64,000 bases of DNA from Thermobifida halotolerans (lineage in GTDB: Bacteria > Actinomycetota > Actinomycetes > Streptosporangiales > Streptosporangiaceae), in NCBI RefSeq assembly GCF_003574835.2, contig NZ_CP063196.1, positions 4,216,001-4,280,000 on the forward strand, written 5' to 3'. Position 1 is the stretch's first letter. Every line of letters begins with the position of its first letter. The notes below the pieces were generated by a model that was given only the letters and a program-made list of their open reading frames with translations, made no database searches and was not told where the DNA came from. Of the stretch, positions 25,053 to 34,509 are shown in pieces. The position numbers were made by a program, and so were the translations under genes.

Positions 25053-26120
25053 TCATCCCACGAGGAAGCGCGTGACGTCGGCCGCCTCGGCCTCGGCGGC
25101 CTTCCGCAGGGGTTCGGGCGGCCCGTCGAAGGGGGTGATCTCCACCGTTTCTCCGGTGCGCCGCCACGTCGCGACGGCGCGGCCGTCCACGATGACGGTG
25201 GGGCGGATCTGCCCTCCGCCGGGCCACACGGCCCGCTCGTGCTCGGGCGGCACGGACAGCGCCCGGTCGCGGTAGCCGACCAGGTAGTTGTCGTAGGCGG
25301 GCAGCAGCCGCAGGTCACCGGGGCCGTCGTCCTCGGCCGCCGCGGTCCCGGCGGCCCGTTCGACGGGCAGCGCGTACGGTTGCCCGTCGACGGTGACCTC
25401 GACGGTGTCGAGGCTCTGCCACGCGACCCTGGCGACGGGGGCGGGCAGCCCCGACCAGGACGCGAAGTCGGCGGCGGTCGCCGGGGCGTGGGCCGCGAGG
25501 TAGCGGCGGGCCAGGTGCGCCGCCGACTCCTCCCGGCTCCACCCGGGTCCGGTTCCGGGAACCCAGTCGTCCAGGGCGACGAACGCGGGTTCGCCGCCGC
25601 GCGACGGCCCGTAGCAGATCCGCCCGGCCAGCGCGCTGCGCCGGATCAGGTGGAAGGCGGCCTGCCCGGTGGCGGGCACCCCGATGGCGGCGAGGCGTTC
25701 GGTCAGTTCGGCGCGGGTGAGCGGACCCTCGCTGACCGCGTCGAGGACGAGGGCGTCGGCGCGGGCCAGCAGGGCGTCGTCGAAACCGAGTTCGGCGTAG
25801 CGGCGGCGGCTGGCCGCGAGGAACACCGGTCCGAGCAGGGCGAGCAGCCACCGCACGTCGGCGGCGGGGACGATGTGCAGGGTGCCGCGCAGGAACCAGC
25901 CGCGCACGATCGTGCGGTCGGTCCCGACGGCGCGGACGACGTCGCCGAGGCGGGCGCCGGTGGTGCGGACGCGCAGACCCAGCGCGGCGGCGGTGGCGTC
26001 CTGCGCCTGCACCGCGAAGACCCGGTCGAGGGCCTGGAGGGGGTCGCGGTCGCGTTCTCCGAGGAGGCGTTGGGCGGCGGCGCGCAGCCTGCGGGCGGCG
26101 TCGGCGGTGAGGATCGGCAT
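25053..26120 (-). CDS. AlkZ/YcaQ-like winged-helix DNA glycosylase (copy 2)
   Basis: A 355-aa HTH_42/AlkZ family protein. Seen: VFAVQAQDATAAALGLRVR with the QxQ motif near residue 38, IVRGWFLRGTLHIVPAADVRWLL, an HTH-type segment (TRAELTERLAAIGVP), and LLPAYDNYLVGYRDR, the family C-terminal signature. Clearly diverged from copy 1 (short shared motifs only), so substrate ranges may differ. ATG start. Upstream lies the inverted-repeat block and the IS30 remnant. Confidence 0.82.
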   Translation of the reverse strand: MPILTADAARRLRAAAQRLLGERDRDPLQALDRVFAVQAQDATAAALGLRVRTTGARLGDVVRAVGTDRTIVRGWFLRGTLHIVPAADVRWLLALLGPVFLAASRRRYAELGFDDALLARADALVLDAVSEGPLTRAELTERLAAIGVPATGQAAFHLIRRSALAGRICYGPSRGGEPAFVALDDWVPGTGPGWSREESAAHLARRYLAAHAPATAADFASWSGLPAPVARVAWQSLDTVEVTVDGQPYALPVERAAGTAAAEDDGPGDLRLLPAYDNYLVGYRDRALSVPPEHERAVWPGGGQIRPTVIVDGRAVATWRRTGETVEITPFDGPPEPLRKAAEAEAADVTRFLVG

Positions 26121-26216
26121 GGGGGTCCTTACTCCAGCGGGCTGAGATCCCGGGGAACAGCCCGAATCTGTCAGGAAGCGTCATCGGAGGGCTGTCTGGG
26201 GTGGGGGAGGGTGCGG

Positions 26217-26473
26217 TGTTCCAGGCCGGCCCCTGCGGTGGGTTGCCACGGGTTGCCGGTGGCCGGTCGAGGCGCCCCGGCACCGAGTCCGGCCGCGGCT
26301 CCACCCGCCCGCACTGTGAAGACGGTCCCGCACCCTGGGGACTGGCCTGCGGTGGCCGGTGTTCTTTCGGTTCGTCTGTCTGTGGGGGCGCGCCTGGACT
26401 CGGCGCCGGGGCGCCTCGACCAGGCGCTGCCAACCCGTGGGGGCCGTTGCGGGGGGTGGGGTGGAATGCCTCG
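26217..26473. repeat. Imperfect long inverted repeat block
   Basis: Arms of about 80 bp (about 26216-26300 and the reverse strand of about 26390-26470) share a core GGTCGAGGCGCCCCGGC followed by CCGAGTCC, and a second shared block CACGGGTTG. Outer parts match loosely. The segment carries no credible gene and separates copy 2 of the AlkZ-like gene from the IS30 remnant. It may be a MITE-like element or a duplicated intergenic unit in opposite orientation. Confidence 0.5.
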
Positions 26474-26631
26474 TCTTCCCGCCCCCGGGGGTGGTTGTCC
26501 GGGACTTCGAGCGTCCCCGCCTCGGCCGCCTGGCGTTCTCTTCCGCCTCTGAACCGCGATGATCCCGACAACAGGAGGCGGTGTTTCGCGGAAAAGGCCC
26601 TCCGGTGCCGGGGCGAATCCGAGGGGTCGTC

Positions 26632-27741
26632 GCAACACATGCTGATCAACTGGCCACGGCCAGGAGCTTGGCCAAACGCTCGGCCGGGGTCTCCCAGCCG
26701 AGCGTCTCGCGTGGGCGGGAGTTCAACTCGGCAGCGACCTCCTCCAGGCGCTCACGGCCGTGCTCGGGCAGGGTCGTGATGGTCTCGACCAAGGCGTCAC
26801 GGACGCTCGCGGTGCCGCGCGTTCCAGGCAGATGGACGAGCATCACGTAGCGGCTGGACCGCTCGACCAGCGTGCCGATCGCCGAACCGTTCTCCTTGCC
26901 CACGATCAGACCACCCTCCCAGTGACCGGAAACCGCGCGGTCAGCGACCTCGGGCGGTCGCTCGCTGATCATGCGGGAAACGCGGTGTGCGCTGGTCCGG
27001 GCGGCGCTGAGGACGTCGCAGGGTGCGGCCGGTGCGCAGCGCCTTGGTCAGCTCGCGGCGCAACTCCCCGCGGCCCTGGACGTAGAGGGCCTGGTAGATC
27101 GTCTCGTGGCACACGTGCATCTCCGCCTGGTCGGGGAAGCTCAGCCTCAGGTGGTGGCTGATCTGCTCCGGACTCCACTTCATGCCCAAGCGGTGCTGGA
27201 TGATCTCGCGCAGGAGCGGGTTGGCCGCGATCTTGCCGCCCTTGGGGCGGGGCCGACGGGCCTTGGCACGGGCGTGCGCGGCGTGGGGGCGGTACCGGTG
27301 ACTGCCGGGGTGGCGGTTGCGGCGGATCTCCCGGCTGATCGTGGAGGGGGCGCGGCCCAACTCGGCGGCGACGGTGCGGATGGACGCCTCCTCACGCAGC
27401 CGATCGGCGATGTGGATACGTCCGTCCTCGCCCAGGTAGCGGCCAGTGCCACGGGCCTCGATCCTGCGGTTGCAGCCCGCAGAACCGGCCGAGGTCGCCG
27501 GTGCGTCTTTGGCTGGCGACCTCGGCCGTTTCTTTCGGCCCTCGGGGCGCCCGTAGCGCCACTCCCGTCCGGTGCGCGGGTGAACACCCACCATCCGGCT
27601 CGCCTGCGTGTTGCTGTAGCCCTGTTCCACCAGGGCAAGGTAGCGCTCACGCTCGGCGAGGAGCTTCCTGCGCCCCCGTGGTTTCCGGCTCTTGCGGATC
27701 TCGAAGTCGTCCACTGCACCCCTTCACAGATGGGGTGTTGC
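26632..27741 (-). mobile_element. Degenerate IS30-family insertion sequence
   Basis: About 1.1 kb. It contains a broken IS30 transposase gene covering nearly its whole length. GCAACAC at 26632-26638 is the exact reverse complement of GTGTTGC at 27735-27741 and may be the remains of terminal repeats. A CACCCC/GGGGTG hairpin lies at the right end. No convincing target duplication was seen. Confidence 0.6.
26646..27714 (-). pseudogene. IS30-family transposase, frameshifted and deleted
   Basis: The N-terminal part (27714 to ~26975) is a normal IS30 helix-turn-helix region: GYSNTQASRMVGVHPRTGREW, IADRLREEASIRTVAAELGRAPSTISREI, then MKWSPEQISHHL and HETIYQALY. Near 26975 the frame breaks and continues as ISERPPEVADRAVSGHWEGG. 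Family members read GHWEGDL there, so the first catalytic Asp is Gly. After TTLPEHGRERL the sequence jumps to EEVAAELNSRPRETLGW, losing about 60-70 residues that would carry the second Asp and the Glu. All three DDE residues are gone, so it cannot transpose itself. Confidence 0.88.
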
Positions 27742-27903
27742 AACGGCCTCCAGAACCCAAGCGACGGTGGGGGCCTTCTCGATGCATACCCGATGCGTTT
27801 CCCGCGCTGAGCCTGCCCTCAACCACCGACGATCTCGACACGAGGGAGCCAAAACCGCAGCTCACAGGCCCTATCGGTCAAGATCGTCAGTGTCCGCTCC
27901 GGG

Positions 27904-28989
27904 TCAGGCCAGTGCCTCCCGGGTCTCCCCCGCGATCTGGAGGTCCTCCCGTGCGGTGATCACGAACACGCGCACCCGCGAGCCCGGACCGGTCAGCTCC
28001 GCGTCCGGTTCGGCCTCGGCGTTGGCCGCCTCGTCCAGACGCACCCCCAGGAAACCGAGCCCGCCGACCGCGCCCGACCGCACCAGGGGCTGGTGTTCGC
28101 CCACTCCCCCGGTGAAGACCAGGGTGTCCAGCCCGTCCAGGGCGGCGGCCATCGCCGCGACCTTGCCGCGCAGCCGGTACAGGTACACGTCCACGGCCAA
28201 CCGCGCGTCCGCGTCGCCCGCGTCGGCCCGCGCCACCACCTCGCGCATGTCGGGGGTGCCCGCCAGACCGGCCAGGCCGCTGCGGTGCGTCAGGCCGAGG
28301 TCCAACTCCTCGTAGGTGAGCCGTCCCTCCCGCAGCAGCCACAGCACCAGGCCCGGGTCCACATCCCCCGGCCGGGTCGCCATCACCAGGCCCTCCAACG
28401 GCGTGAAGCCCATGGTGGTGTCCACGCAGCGCCCGCCACGCACCGCCGACAGCGACGCGCCCGCGCCCAGGTGGGCGACCACCACCCGGCCCGGGTCGCC
28501 GCCCACCAGGTCGGCGGAGCGACGGGCCGCATAGGCGTGCGACAGCCCGTGGAAGCCGTAGCGGCGCAGCGTGTACCGGTCACGCCACGAGGCGGGCAGC
28601 GCGTAGGTGGCCGCCGCCTCCGGCAGGTCGCTGTGGAACGTGGTGTCGAAGCAGGCCACGTGCGGCACGTCCGGCAGCAGCTCACCGAGCACGTCGATCG
28701 CCGACAGCGCCTGCGGCTGGTGCAGCGGCGCCAACTCCACCAGGGACCGCAGCCTCCGGCGCACCTTGTCGTCAATACGCACCGCCGACCGGTAGGCCGT
28801 GCCGCCGTGCACCACCCGGTGCCCCACCGCGTCGACCCCGCCGAACCCGCGCAGCGCCTCGGCGACGTCGTCGGCGGGCAGACGGCCGTCGACGACGTCG
28901 AAGTCGCGCCGCTCCAGCAGCGTGTCGTCGGAGTCCAGCAGCCGCAGTTTGACGCTGGTGGACCCGGTGTTGACAACAAGGATCCGCAT
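27904..28989 (-). CDS. ackA: Acetate kinase
   Basis: A 361-aa ASKHA-fold kinase converting acetyl phosphate and ADP to acetate and ATP. Seen: VVNTGSTSVKLRLLD (phosphate 1 loop), GHRVVHGG, HVACFDTTFHSDLP, RRYGFHGLSHAYAARR with the catalytic His/Arg region, HLGAGASLSAV, and DTLVFTGGVGEHQPLVR (adenosine site). Slightly shorter than the ~400-aa norm but all motifs are present. Its ATG overlaps the phosphoketolase stop (TGATG), so acetyl phosphate made upstream is passed straight to this enzyme. Confidence 0.93.
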   Translation of the reverse strand: MRILVVNTGSTSVKLRLLDSDDTLLERRDFDVVDGRLPADDVAEALRGFGGVDAVGHRVVHGGTAYRSAVRIDDKVRRRLRSLVELAPLHQPQALSAIDVLGELLPDVPHVACFDTTFHSDLPEAAATYALPASWRDRYTLRRYGFHGLSHAYAARRSADLVGGDPGRVVVAHLGAGASLSAVRGGRCVDTTMGFTPLEGLVMATRPGDVDPGLVLWLLREGRLTYEELDLGLTHRSGLAGLAGTPDMREVVARADAGDADARLAVDVYLYRLRGKVAAMAAALDGLDTLVFTGGVGEHQPLVRSGAVGGLGFLGVRLDEAANAEAEPDAELTGPGSRVRVFVITAREDLQIAGETREALA

Positions 28990-31367
28990 CAGTGCTCCCA
29001 CACCCAGTCGCGGATCTCGGGGGCGTCCTCGCCGTACTTGCGGGTGTACTCGCGGCAGCGCAACCGCTCGTCCTGCATGCGCTGGCGCAGCCCCGCCGCG
29101 CGCACGCCCAGCCCCGGCACCCGGTCGATCACGTCCATGACCAGGTGGAAGCGGTCCAGGTCGTTGAGCATCACCATGTCGAACGGGGTGGTCGTGGTGC
29201 CCTCCTCCTTGTAGCCACGCACGTGCAGCTTGGCGTGCCCGGTACGGCGGTAGGTGAGCCGGTGGATCAGCCACGGGTAGCCGTGGAACGCGAAGATGAC
29301 CGGCTTGTCGCGGGTGAACAGCATGTCGTACTCGCTGTCGGGCATGGCGTGCGGATGCTCGCCCTCGTTGCTCAACCGCATCAGGTCGACGACGTTGACC
29401 ACGCGCACCCGCAACTCCGGCAGGTGGCGGCGGAGCAGGTCGGCGGCTGCCAGCGTCTCCAGGGTCGGCACGTCGCCCGCGCAGGCCAGTACCACGTCGG
29501 GCTCCTCGCCGTCCTCGGTGCCCGCCCACTCCCAGATGCCCGCACCGCGCGTGCAGTGGGCGATGGCCTGGTCCATGGTCAGGTAGGTCAACTGCGGCTG
29601 CTTGCCCGCCGTGATCACGTTGATGTAGTTGCGGGAGCGCAGGCAGTGGTCCATGGTGGACAGCAGGGTGTTGCTGTCCGGCGGCAGGTAGATCCGGACG
29701 ATCTCCGGTTTCTTGTTGATGACGTGGTCGATGAAACCGGGGTCCTGGTGGCTGAACCCGTTGTGGTCCTGCCGCCACACGTGCGAGCTGAGCAGGTAGT
29801 TCAGCGAGGCGATGGGCCGCCGCCACGGCAGGGCGCCGCTGGCCTTCAACCACTTGGCGTGCTGGTTGACCATCGAGTCCACGATGTGGATGAACGCCTC
29901 GTAGGAGTTGAACAGGCCGTGCCGCCCGGTCAGCAGGTAGCCCTCCAGCCAGCCCTGGCACAACTGCTCGCTGAGGACCTCCATGACCCGCCCGTCGGGG
30001 GAGAGCTGCCGGTCCACGGGCAGGCGGCCGGTGTTCCAGGTCCGGTCGGTGGCCTCGAAGACCGCGCCGAGCCGGTTGGACTGGGTCTCGTCGGGGCCCA
30101 TGATCCGGAAGGTGCGCGGGTTGGCGGCCACGACGTCGCGCAGGAAGCCGCCGAGGACCCGGGTCGCCTCGGACTTCTTCTCGCCGGGCCGTTCGACCTC
30201 CACGGCGTAGTCGCGGAAGTCGGGCAGGATGAGGTCGGTGAGCAGCAGTCCGCCGTTGGCGTGCGGACTGCCGCTGATACGGCGCTCCCTGCTGGGCACC
30301 ACGGCGGTCGTCTCGGACCGGGGCGCGCCGTCGGCGTCGAACAGTTCGTCGGGCCGGTAGCTGCGCAGCCACTCCTCCAGGCTCCGCAGGTGGTCGGGGT
30401 TGTCCCGGGTCTCGGTGAGCGGCACCTGGTGGGAGCGCCAGGTGTTCTCCACCTGCATGCCGTCCACGGTCTCGGGGCCGGTCCAGCCCTTGGGAGTGCG
30501 CATGATGATCATCGGCCAGCGCACGTCCTCGGCGGTGCCGTCGCCGTGGCGGGCGCGGAACCGGATCGCGTCGATGCGTTCCAGGCAGGTGTCCAGAACT
30601 CCGGCCATCTGCTGGTGGACGGTGTCCGGGTCGTCACCCGCGACCACGTGCGGTTCGTAGCCGTGGCCGCGCATCTGGGCCAGCAGGTCGTCCTCGGGGA
30701 TGCGGGCCAGCACGGTCGGTCCGGCGATCTTGTAGCCGTTGAGGTGCAGGATCGGCAGGACCGCGCCGTCGCGCACCGGGTTGAGGAAGCGGGCCGACTG
30801 CCAGCTTCCGGAGAGCGCCCCGGTCTCGGCCTCGCCGTCGCCGATGACGGTGGCGACCACCAGGTCGGGGTTGTCGAAGGCCGCGCCGAAGGCGTGGGAG
30901 AGCGCGTAGCCGAGTTCGCCGCCCTCGTGGATGGAGCCGGGCGTCTCCGGCGCCGCGTGGCTGGGCACCCCGCCGGGGAAGGAGAACTGGCGGAACAGCT
31001 TGCGCATGCCCTTGGCGTCCAGACCGACGTCGGGATAGGTCTCGGAGTAGACGCCGTCCAGCCACGCCGTGGCCACGGCCGCGGGTCCGCCGTGTCCGGG
31101 ACCGATGATCCACACCATCTCGGTGCCGCGGCGGCGGACCTGGTGGTTGAGGTGCGCGTAGATGAAGTTGAGGCCGGGCGTGGTGCCCCAGTGGCCGAGC
31201 AGCCGCGGCTTGATGTGCTCGGGAGCGAGCGGTTCGCGCAGCAGCGGGTTGTCCATCAGGTAGATCTGGCCGACGGACAGGTAGTTCGCGGCTCGCCAGT
31301 ACCGGTCGATCTCCTGGAGTTCGGTGGCGGTGAGCGCCTGTCTGGGAACGGACTCTGTCGCGGTCAT
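28989..31367 (-). CDS. xfp: Xylulose-5-P/fructose-6-P phosphoketolase
   Basis: A 792-aa ThDP enzyme splitting xylulose 5-phosphate or fructose 6-phosphate with phosphate into acetyl phosphate plus an aldose phosphate. Seen: [57 protein letters not shown] (ThDP-binding GDGEAE), [26 protein letters not shown], and [13 protein letters not shown]. Full family length. ATG at 31367 is chosen over a GTG 30 bases upstream because GAGGGA precedes it. Forms a two-gene unit with acetate kinase, a carbon-saving route to acetyl units and ATP. Confidence 0.93.
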   Translation of the reverse strand: MTATESVPRQALTATELQEIDRYWRAANYLSVGQIYLMDNPLLREPLAPEHIKPRLLGHWGTTPGLNFIYAHLNHQVRRRGTEMVWIIGPGHGGPAAVATAWLDGVYSETYPDVGLDAKGMRKLFRQFSFPGGVPSHAAPETPGSIHEGGELGYALSHAFGAAFDNPDLVVATVIGDGEAETGALSGSWQSARFLNPVRDGAVLPILHLNGYKIAGPTVLARIPEDDLLAQMRGHGYEPHVVAGDDPDTVHQQMAGVLDTCLERIDAIRFRARHGDGTAEDVRWPMIIMRTPKGWTGPETVDGMQVENTWRSHQVPLTETRDNPDHLRSLEEWLRSYRPDELFDADGAPRSETTAVVPSRERRISGSPHANGGLLLTDLILPDFRDYAVEVERPGEKKSEATRVLGGFLRDVVAANPRTFRIMGPDETQSNRLGAVFEATDRTWNTGRLPVDRQLSPDGRVMEVLSEQLCQGWLEGYLLTGRHGLFNSYEAFIHIVDSMVNQHAKWLKASGALPWRRPIASLNYLLSSHVWRQDHNGFSHQDPGFIDHVINKKPEIVRIYLPPDSNTLLSTMDHCLRSRNYINVITAGKQPQLTYLTMDQAIAHCTRGAGIWEWAGTEDGEEPDVVLACAGDVPTLETLAAADLLRRHLPELRVRVVNVVDLMRLSNEGEHPHAMPDSEYDMLFTRDKPVIFAFHGYPWLIHRLTYRRTGHAKLHVRGYKEEGTTTTPFDMVMLNDLDRFHLVMDVIDRVPGLGVRAAGLRQRMQDERLRCREYTRKYGEDAPEIRDWVWEH

Positions 31368-31522
31368 GCGGTTTCCCTCTGGTTCGGTGGATGTCACCTT
31401 TCCACTACCGATGTCGGCGCCGGTCCATGCGGGCCCTTGGTCGCCCGCGGGTAAGTACTCCCTCCCGGTTTCGGAGGAAAAACGGGGTGCGCGCGGTGAC
31501 CGCGCCGGGTGATAGTGCGGTC

Positions 31523-32365
31523 ATGGAACGAGACGATCCGATTCCGGTGGCGCACCCCTCGACCGAGGAGCTGGCCCGTGACCCGCTGCCGCTGCGCGGA
31601 CGGGTCGCCCTGGTCACCGGGGTGAGCAGGCGGGAGGGCATCGGGTTCGCGGTGGCGCGGCGGCTGGCCGCCCACGGGGCGAGCGTGTTCTGCCACCACT
31701 ACCGGCCGCACGACGAGGAGCAGCCGTGGGGCCCCGACGACGTGGCCTCCGTGCTGGCGGGGGTGCGTGCGGCGCTGGCCGGTCCGGGGGCGCGGGTGGC
31801 CGACGTGTCCGCGGACATGGCCGATCCGGACGCGCCCCGACAGGTCATGGCCGCGGCGGTCGCCGAGTTCGGGCACGTGGACATCCTGGTGGCCAACCAC
31901 GCGCGCAGCGGCGGCGACGGCCGACTGCCCGAGGTGGACGCGGCGATGCTGGACGCGCACTGGGCCGTGAACACCCGTTCCGCGCTGCTGCTGGCCGGGG
32001 AGTTCGCCGCCCGGCACGACGGCCGCGAGGGAGGGCGGGTGATCTTCATGACCTCCGGGCAGGTGCGGGGGCCGATGCCGGACCAGATCTGCTACGCCGC
32101 CGCCAAGGGCGCGCTGGCCGCGATCACACCGAGCGTCGCCGCGGAGTTGGCCCGCCGCGGCATCACGGTGAACACGGTCAACCCGGGCCCGGTGCAGACC
32201 GGGTACATGACGCGGGAACTGGTCGAACTGCTGCTGCCGATGCTGCCGTTCGGCCGCTACGGCTTCCCCGACGACCCGGCGCGGCTCATCGCCTGGCTGG
32301 TCACCGACGAGGCGCGGTGGATCACCGGCCAGGTCATCAGCAGCGAGGGGGGATTCACCTGGTGA
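31523..32365 (+). CDS. Short-chain dehydrogenase/reductase
   Basis: A 280-aa SDR, NAD(P)-dependent oxidoreductase. Seen: GRVALVTGVSRREGIGFAVARRLA (cofactor loop, with SRREGIG replacing the usual GxxxGIG spacing), ILVANHARSGG in place of NNAG, a helix with W-VNTRSALLL, VIFMTSGQVRGPMPDQICYAAAKGAL (Ser, Tyr and Lys of the catalytic set), then NTVNPGPVQTGYM and ITGQVISSEGG at the end. Substrate unknown; similar enzymes include 3-oxoacyl reductase-like proteins. ATG after a weak site. A terminator hairpin follows at 32374-32406. Confidence 0.85.
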   Translation: MERDDPIPVAHPSTEELARDPLPLRGRVALVTGVSRREGIGFAVARRLAAHGASVFCHHYRPHDEEQPWGPDDVASVLAGVRAALAGPGARVADVSADMADPDAPRQVMAAAVAEFGHVDILVANHARSGGDGRLPEVDAAMLDAHWAVNTRSALLLAGEFAARHDGREGGRVIFMTSGQVRGPMPDQICYAAAKGALAAITPSVAAELARRGITVNTVNPGPVQTGYMTRELVELLLPMLPFGRYGFPDDPARLIAWLVTDEARWITGQVISSEGGFTW

Positions 32366-32373
32366 TCTCCTGC

Positions 32374-32406
32374 GTGGTCCGCCCACGGCGGTGCGGGGCG
32401 GACCAC
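32374..32406. terminator. Terminator hairpin after the SDR gene
   Basis: GTGGTCCGCCC (32374-32384) pairs with GGGCGGACCAC (32396-32406), 11 bp perfect, beginning 9 bp after the SDR stop. Confidence 0.75.
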
Positions 32407-32686
32407 GGTCTCGGGGTCAGCCGATCGGGACGTCGGGCCGCTCGTCGAGGAACCGGTGCGCCCGGTCTTCTCCCGCTCGGGGATCAGCCTCCGGTGTTTC
32501 CCCACCGGTGCCCGCCGGGGTCCCACCCGCGCTGCGCCATCGAACAGCGGCCGCGTCCGCCTGGGCAAAGGCACCGGCCCGGTTCACCACCCTGAAGAGC
32601 GGAGCGCTCCCGGACAGAACCGGTAGCGGTCAGTGACCGAGTCCCTTCCGGAGCCCCGGTGCGCGCACCGGAGTATCGGGTGGGGC

Positions 32687-32716
32687 TTGACAATTCGCCC
32701 TTTTCTGCCGAATGCT
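32687..32716 (+). promoter_or_regulatory. Probable sigma-70-type promoter
   Basis: TTGACA at 32687-32692 and AATGCT at 32711-32716 with an 18-bp, locally AT-richer spacer. It lies about 40 bp before the ATG at 32755. The stretch between the SDR terminator and this promoter (about 280 bp) shows nothing else. Confidence 0.5.
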
Positions 32717-32754
32717 CACGGCAGTCCACCGGCCCCGTCACGGAGCACACCCCC

Positions 32755-33396
32755 ATGAACGAATTCCTGCTCGTCCTGGCGGGCGGCGCGGTCAGTCTGG
32801 TGACCAGCGCCACCGTCACCTGGTTGCAGGGACGCTACGCCCGCAGGAGCGAGACGCGGCTGGCGGCACGCGACGCCACCCGGCAGTTGACCAGCCTGCT
32901 CATCGCCCAGCGCGACGCCCCCGAGGGCACTCCCTCGACCACCGTGCTGGCCGAGGCGGAACTTCTCGCCGCCACCATCACCACGCGCCGCACCCGCGAG
33001 GCCGTGCAGGAGGTGATCCGACTGCTCCGGGAGTGCGAACTGCCGGAACTCGAACAGCTCAGCGGGGTGCGGGCGGCGCGGGCCCGCCAGATCCTGTGCG
33101 ACCACGGCCTGGCCGTCCTCGGCGCGCACCTGCGCGGTGACCGACTGCCGTCGGTTCCCGAGACCGTGCGCAGCATGCGCAGCGTGGAGAACGAAGCGCT
33201 GAACATCCGCGCGGGCGGCTCCCCCGCCTCCTCCGCGGCCACGTCCCTGCCCCCGGTTCCGGACGTCACGAGCGATCCCGCCCCCGCCGGGGAGACCCCC
33301 GCGTCGGACACCCCCGCGGTCTCCTCCCGCAAGGTGCGCAGTCGGCCGCGCGCCTCCCGCAAGAGCGGTGCCACCGAACCCGACCCCCTGGACTGA
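32755..33396 (+). CDS. Membrane-anchored protein of unknown function
   Basis: A 213-aa protein. An N-terminal hydrophobic helix (FLLVLAGGAVSLVTSATVTWLQG) anchors it. A helical, charged domain to about residue 150 follows (RSETRLAARDATRQLTSLLIAQRD; EAVQEVIRLLRECELPELEQL), then a disordered Ser/Pro/Ala tail rich in charged residues. The pattern resembles small actinobacterial proteins with one TM and a coiled-coil-like cytoplasmic part. No family recognised. Confidence 0.65.
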   Translation: MNEFLLVLAGGAVSLVTSATVTWLQGRYARRSETRLAARDATRQLTSLLIAQRDAPEGTPSTTVLAEAELLAATITTRRTREAVQEVIRLLRECELPELEQLSGVRAARARQILCDHGLAVLGAHLRGDRLPSVPETVRSMRSVENEALNIRAGGSPASSAATSLPPVPDVTSDPAPAGETPASDTPAVSSRKVRSRPRASRKSGATEPDPLD

Positions 33397-33437
33397 CGCG
33401 GCCCCACGCGCGGACCGGACGTCCTCGGACCGCTGTC

Positions 33438-33690
33438 GGTCCCCCCGGCGGCGACCTCCGCCCCGGCGGCACGTTCCGTTCCGAGGGCAACGCCAGCGGG
33501 GGAATCCCGCGCCGCGAGCCGCCCCGCCCGCTCGGGACCACCTGGGTCTGCGGGGAGCCCACCGGCCACGGGGTCGAACTGCGACTGTCGCCCGCGGACG
33601 GCGGTGGCACCGTGCTGGAACTCGAACGACTTCTTGCCGAACGGGGTGTTCGACCGCCTCAACGATCCCGCGAAGGGGCTGTGGGGCCTT
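33438..33690 (+). pseudogene. Remnant of an SRPBCC/AHSA1-domain protein gene
   Basis: Translated from 33438, the frame reads GPPGGDLRPGGTFRSEGNASGG, then EPPRPLGTTWVCGEPTG and VELRLSPADGGGTVLELERLL. This is the order of motifs in AHSA1-like SRPBCC proteins. After about 33640 the recognisable sequence moves to another frame (VFDRLNDPAKGLWGL), matching the family's C-terminal helix start. There is no start codon, no N-terminus and no C-terminal end. It is a decayed, frameshifted fragment between the gene at 32755 and the ALDH-like gene. Confidence 0.65.
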
Positions 33691-33702
33691 ACCCGAACGC
33701 GG

Positions 33703-34509
33703 TCAGGAGGCCGCCTCCCGGAGGAACGCGGTGACGCGGGCGGTGCCCGGATCGGCGAACCAGTCGACGCGGCCCTCGGGACGCAGCACCCGCTTGGCCG
33801 CCGCGGTGCTGTCCGACGCGAGTGCGGCGGCCGACTCGCCCGCGCCGGTCAGGTCGACGGCGTCGACGTCGGCGTGCGCGGTCAGCAGCGGGGCGAGTTC
33901 GGCTGTACGCCCGGTCAGGATGCCCACCACGCCGTCCGGCAGTTCCGCCTCGGCGAGCGCCTCGGCGAGGGTGAGCGCGGGAAGCGGTGCGCGTTCGCTG
34001 GCCACCACCACCGCCGTGTTGCCGCCCGCGACCACCGGGGCGAGCAGCGACACCAGTCCCAGCAGCGGCCCGAACGGCGGCGCGACGATCGCGACGACAC
34101 CGACGGGCGCCTTCCCGTCGCACGCTCCCCCGATGATCCGGTCCGCGTAGTGGGTCCACCGGTCGGCGGCCGTGGTCACCAGCCGTTCGGCCAGGTCGGG
34201 AGCGACCCCGTCGGCGTCGACGACCTCCTGGACGAGTCGGGCGTGCCGGTCCCGCAGCGCCTCGGCCACCCGGACCAGGGACCGTGCCCGCCGGTCGGCG
34301 GCGTGCTCCGCCCAACCGCCGAAGGCGGTGCGCGCCGCGCGCACCGCCTCGTGGGCGTCCTCCTGCGACGCTCGGGGCACGTGGCCCAGCGGGGTTCCGT
34401 CCGACGAGGTCACCGGGTAGCTGTCACCGGGGGCCGACCGTGCGGACGCGCCGTCCGGGGAGGCGGCCACGGTCGCACGCGTCGCCGGGTCGCCTGTGAA
34501 CTCGGTCAT
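33703..34509 (-). CDS. Half-length aldehyde-dehydrogenase-like protein
   Basis: A 268-aa protein matching only the first half of aldehyde dehydrogenases (usual length ~480). Seen: SYPVTSSDGTPLGHVPRAS, an HEAVRAARTAFGGWAEH helix, then PVGVVAIVAPPFGPLLGLVSLLAPVVAGGNTAVVVASE (NAD-fold), LPDGVVGILTGRTAELAPLL, and VDAVDLTGAGES in place of the FTGS turn. The LELGG segment, the nucleophilic Cys and the whole catalytic/C-terminal part are missing, so it cannot be a normal dehydrogenase. It may be a truncated relic or a structural partner of another ALDH. ATG start. Confidence 0.7.
   Translation of the reverse strand: MTEFTGDPATRATVAASPDGASARSAPGDSYPVTSSDGTPLGHVPRASQEDAHEAVRAARTAFGGWAEHAADRRARSLVRVAEALRDRHARLVQEVVDADGVAPDLAERLVTTAADRWTHYADRIIGGACDGKAPVGVVAIVAPPFGPLLGLVSLLAPVVAGGNTAVVVASERAPLPALTLAEALAEAELPDGVVGILTGRTAELAPLLTAHADVDAVDLTGAGESAAALASDSTAAAKRVLRPEGRVDWFADPGTARVTAFLREAAS

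Noticed and set aside
5364-26473. Shared 14-mer CGAGGCATTCCACC at 5364-5377 and, inverted, at 26460-26473
   Set aside because: Exact 14-mers are expected by chance in 64 kb of GC-biased sequence, and flanking bases do not align.
29000-31454. 820-codon plus-strand frame opposite the phosphoketolase gene
   Set aside because: A shadow of the phosphoketolase frame: Val/Gly/His-rich antisense translation with no family match.
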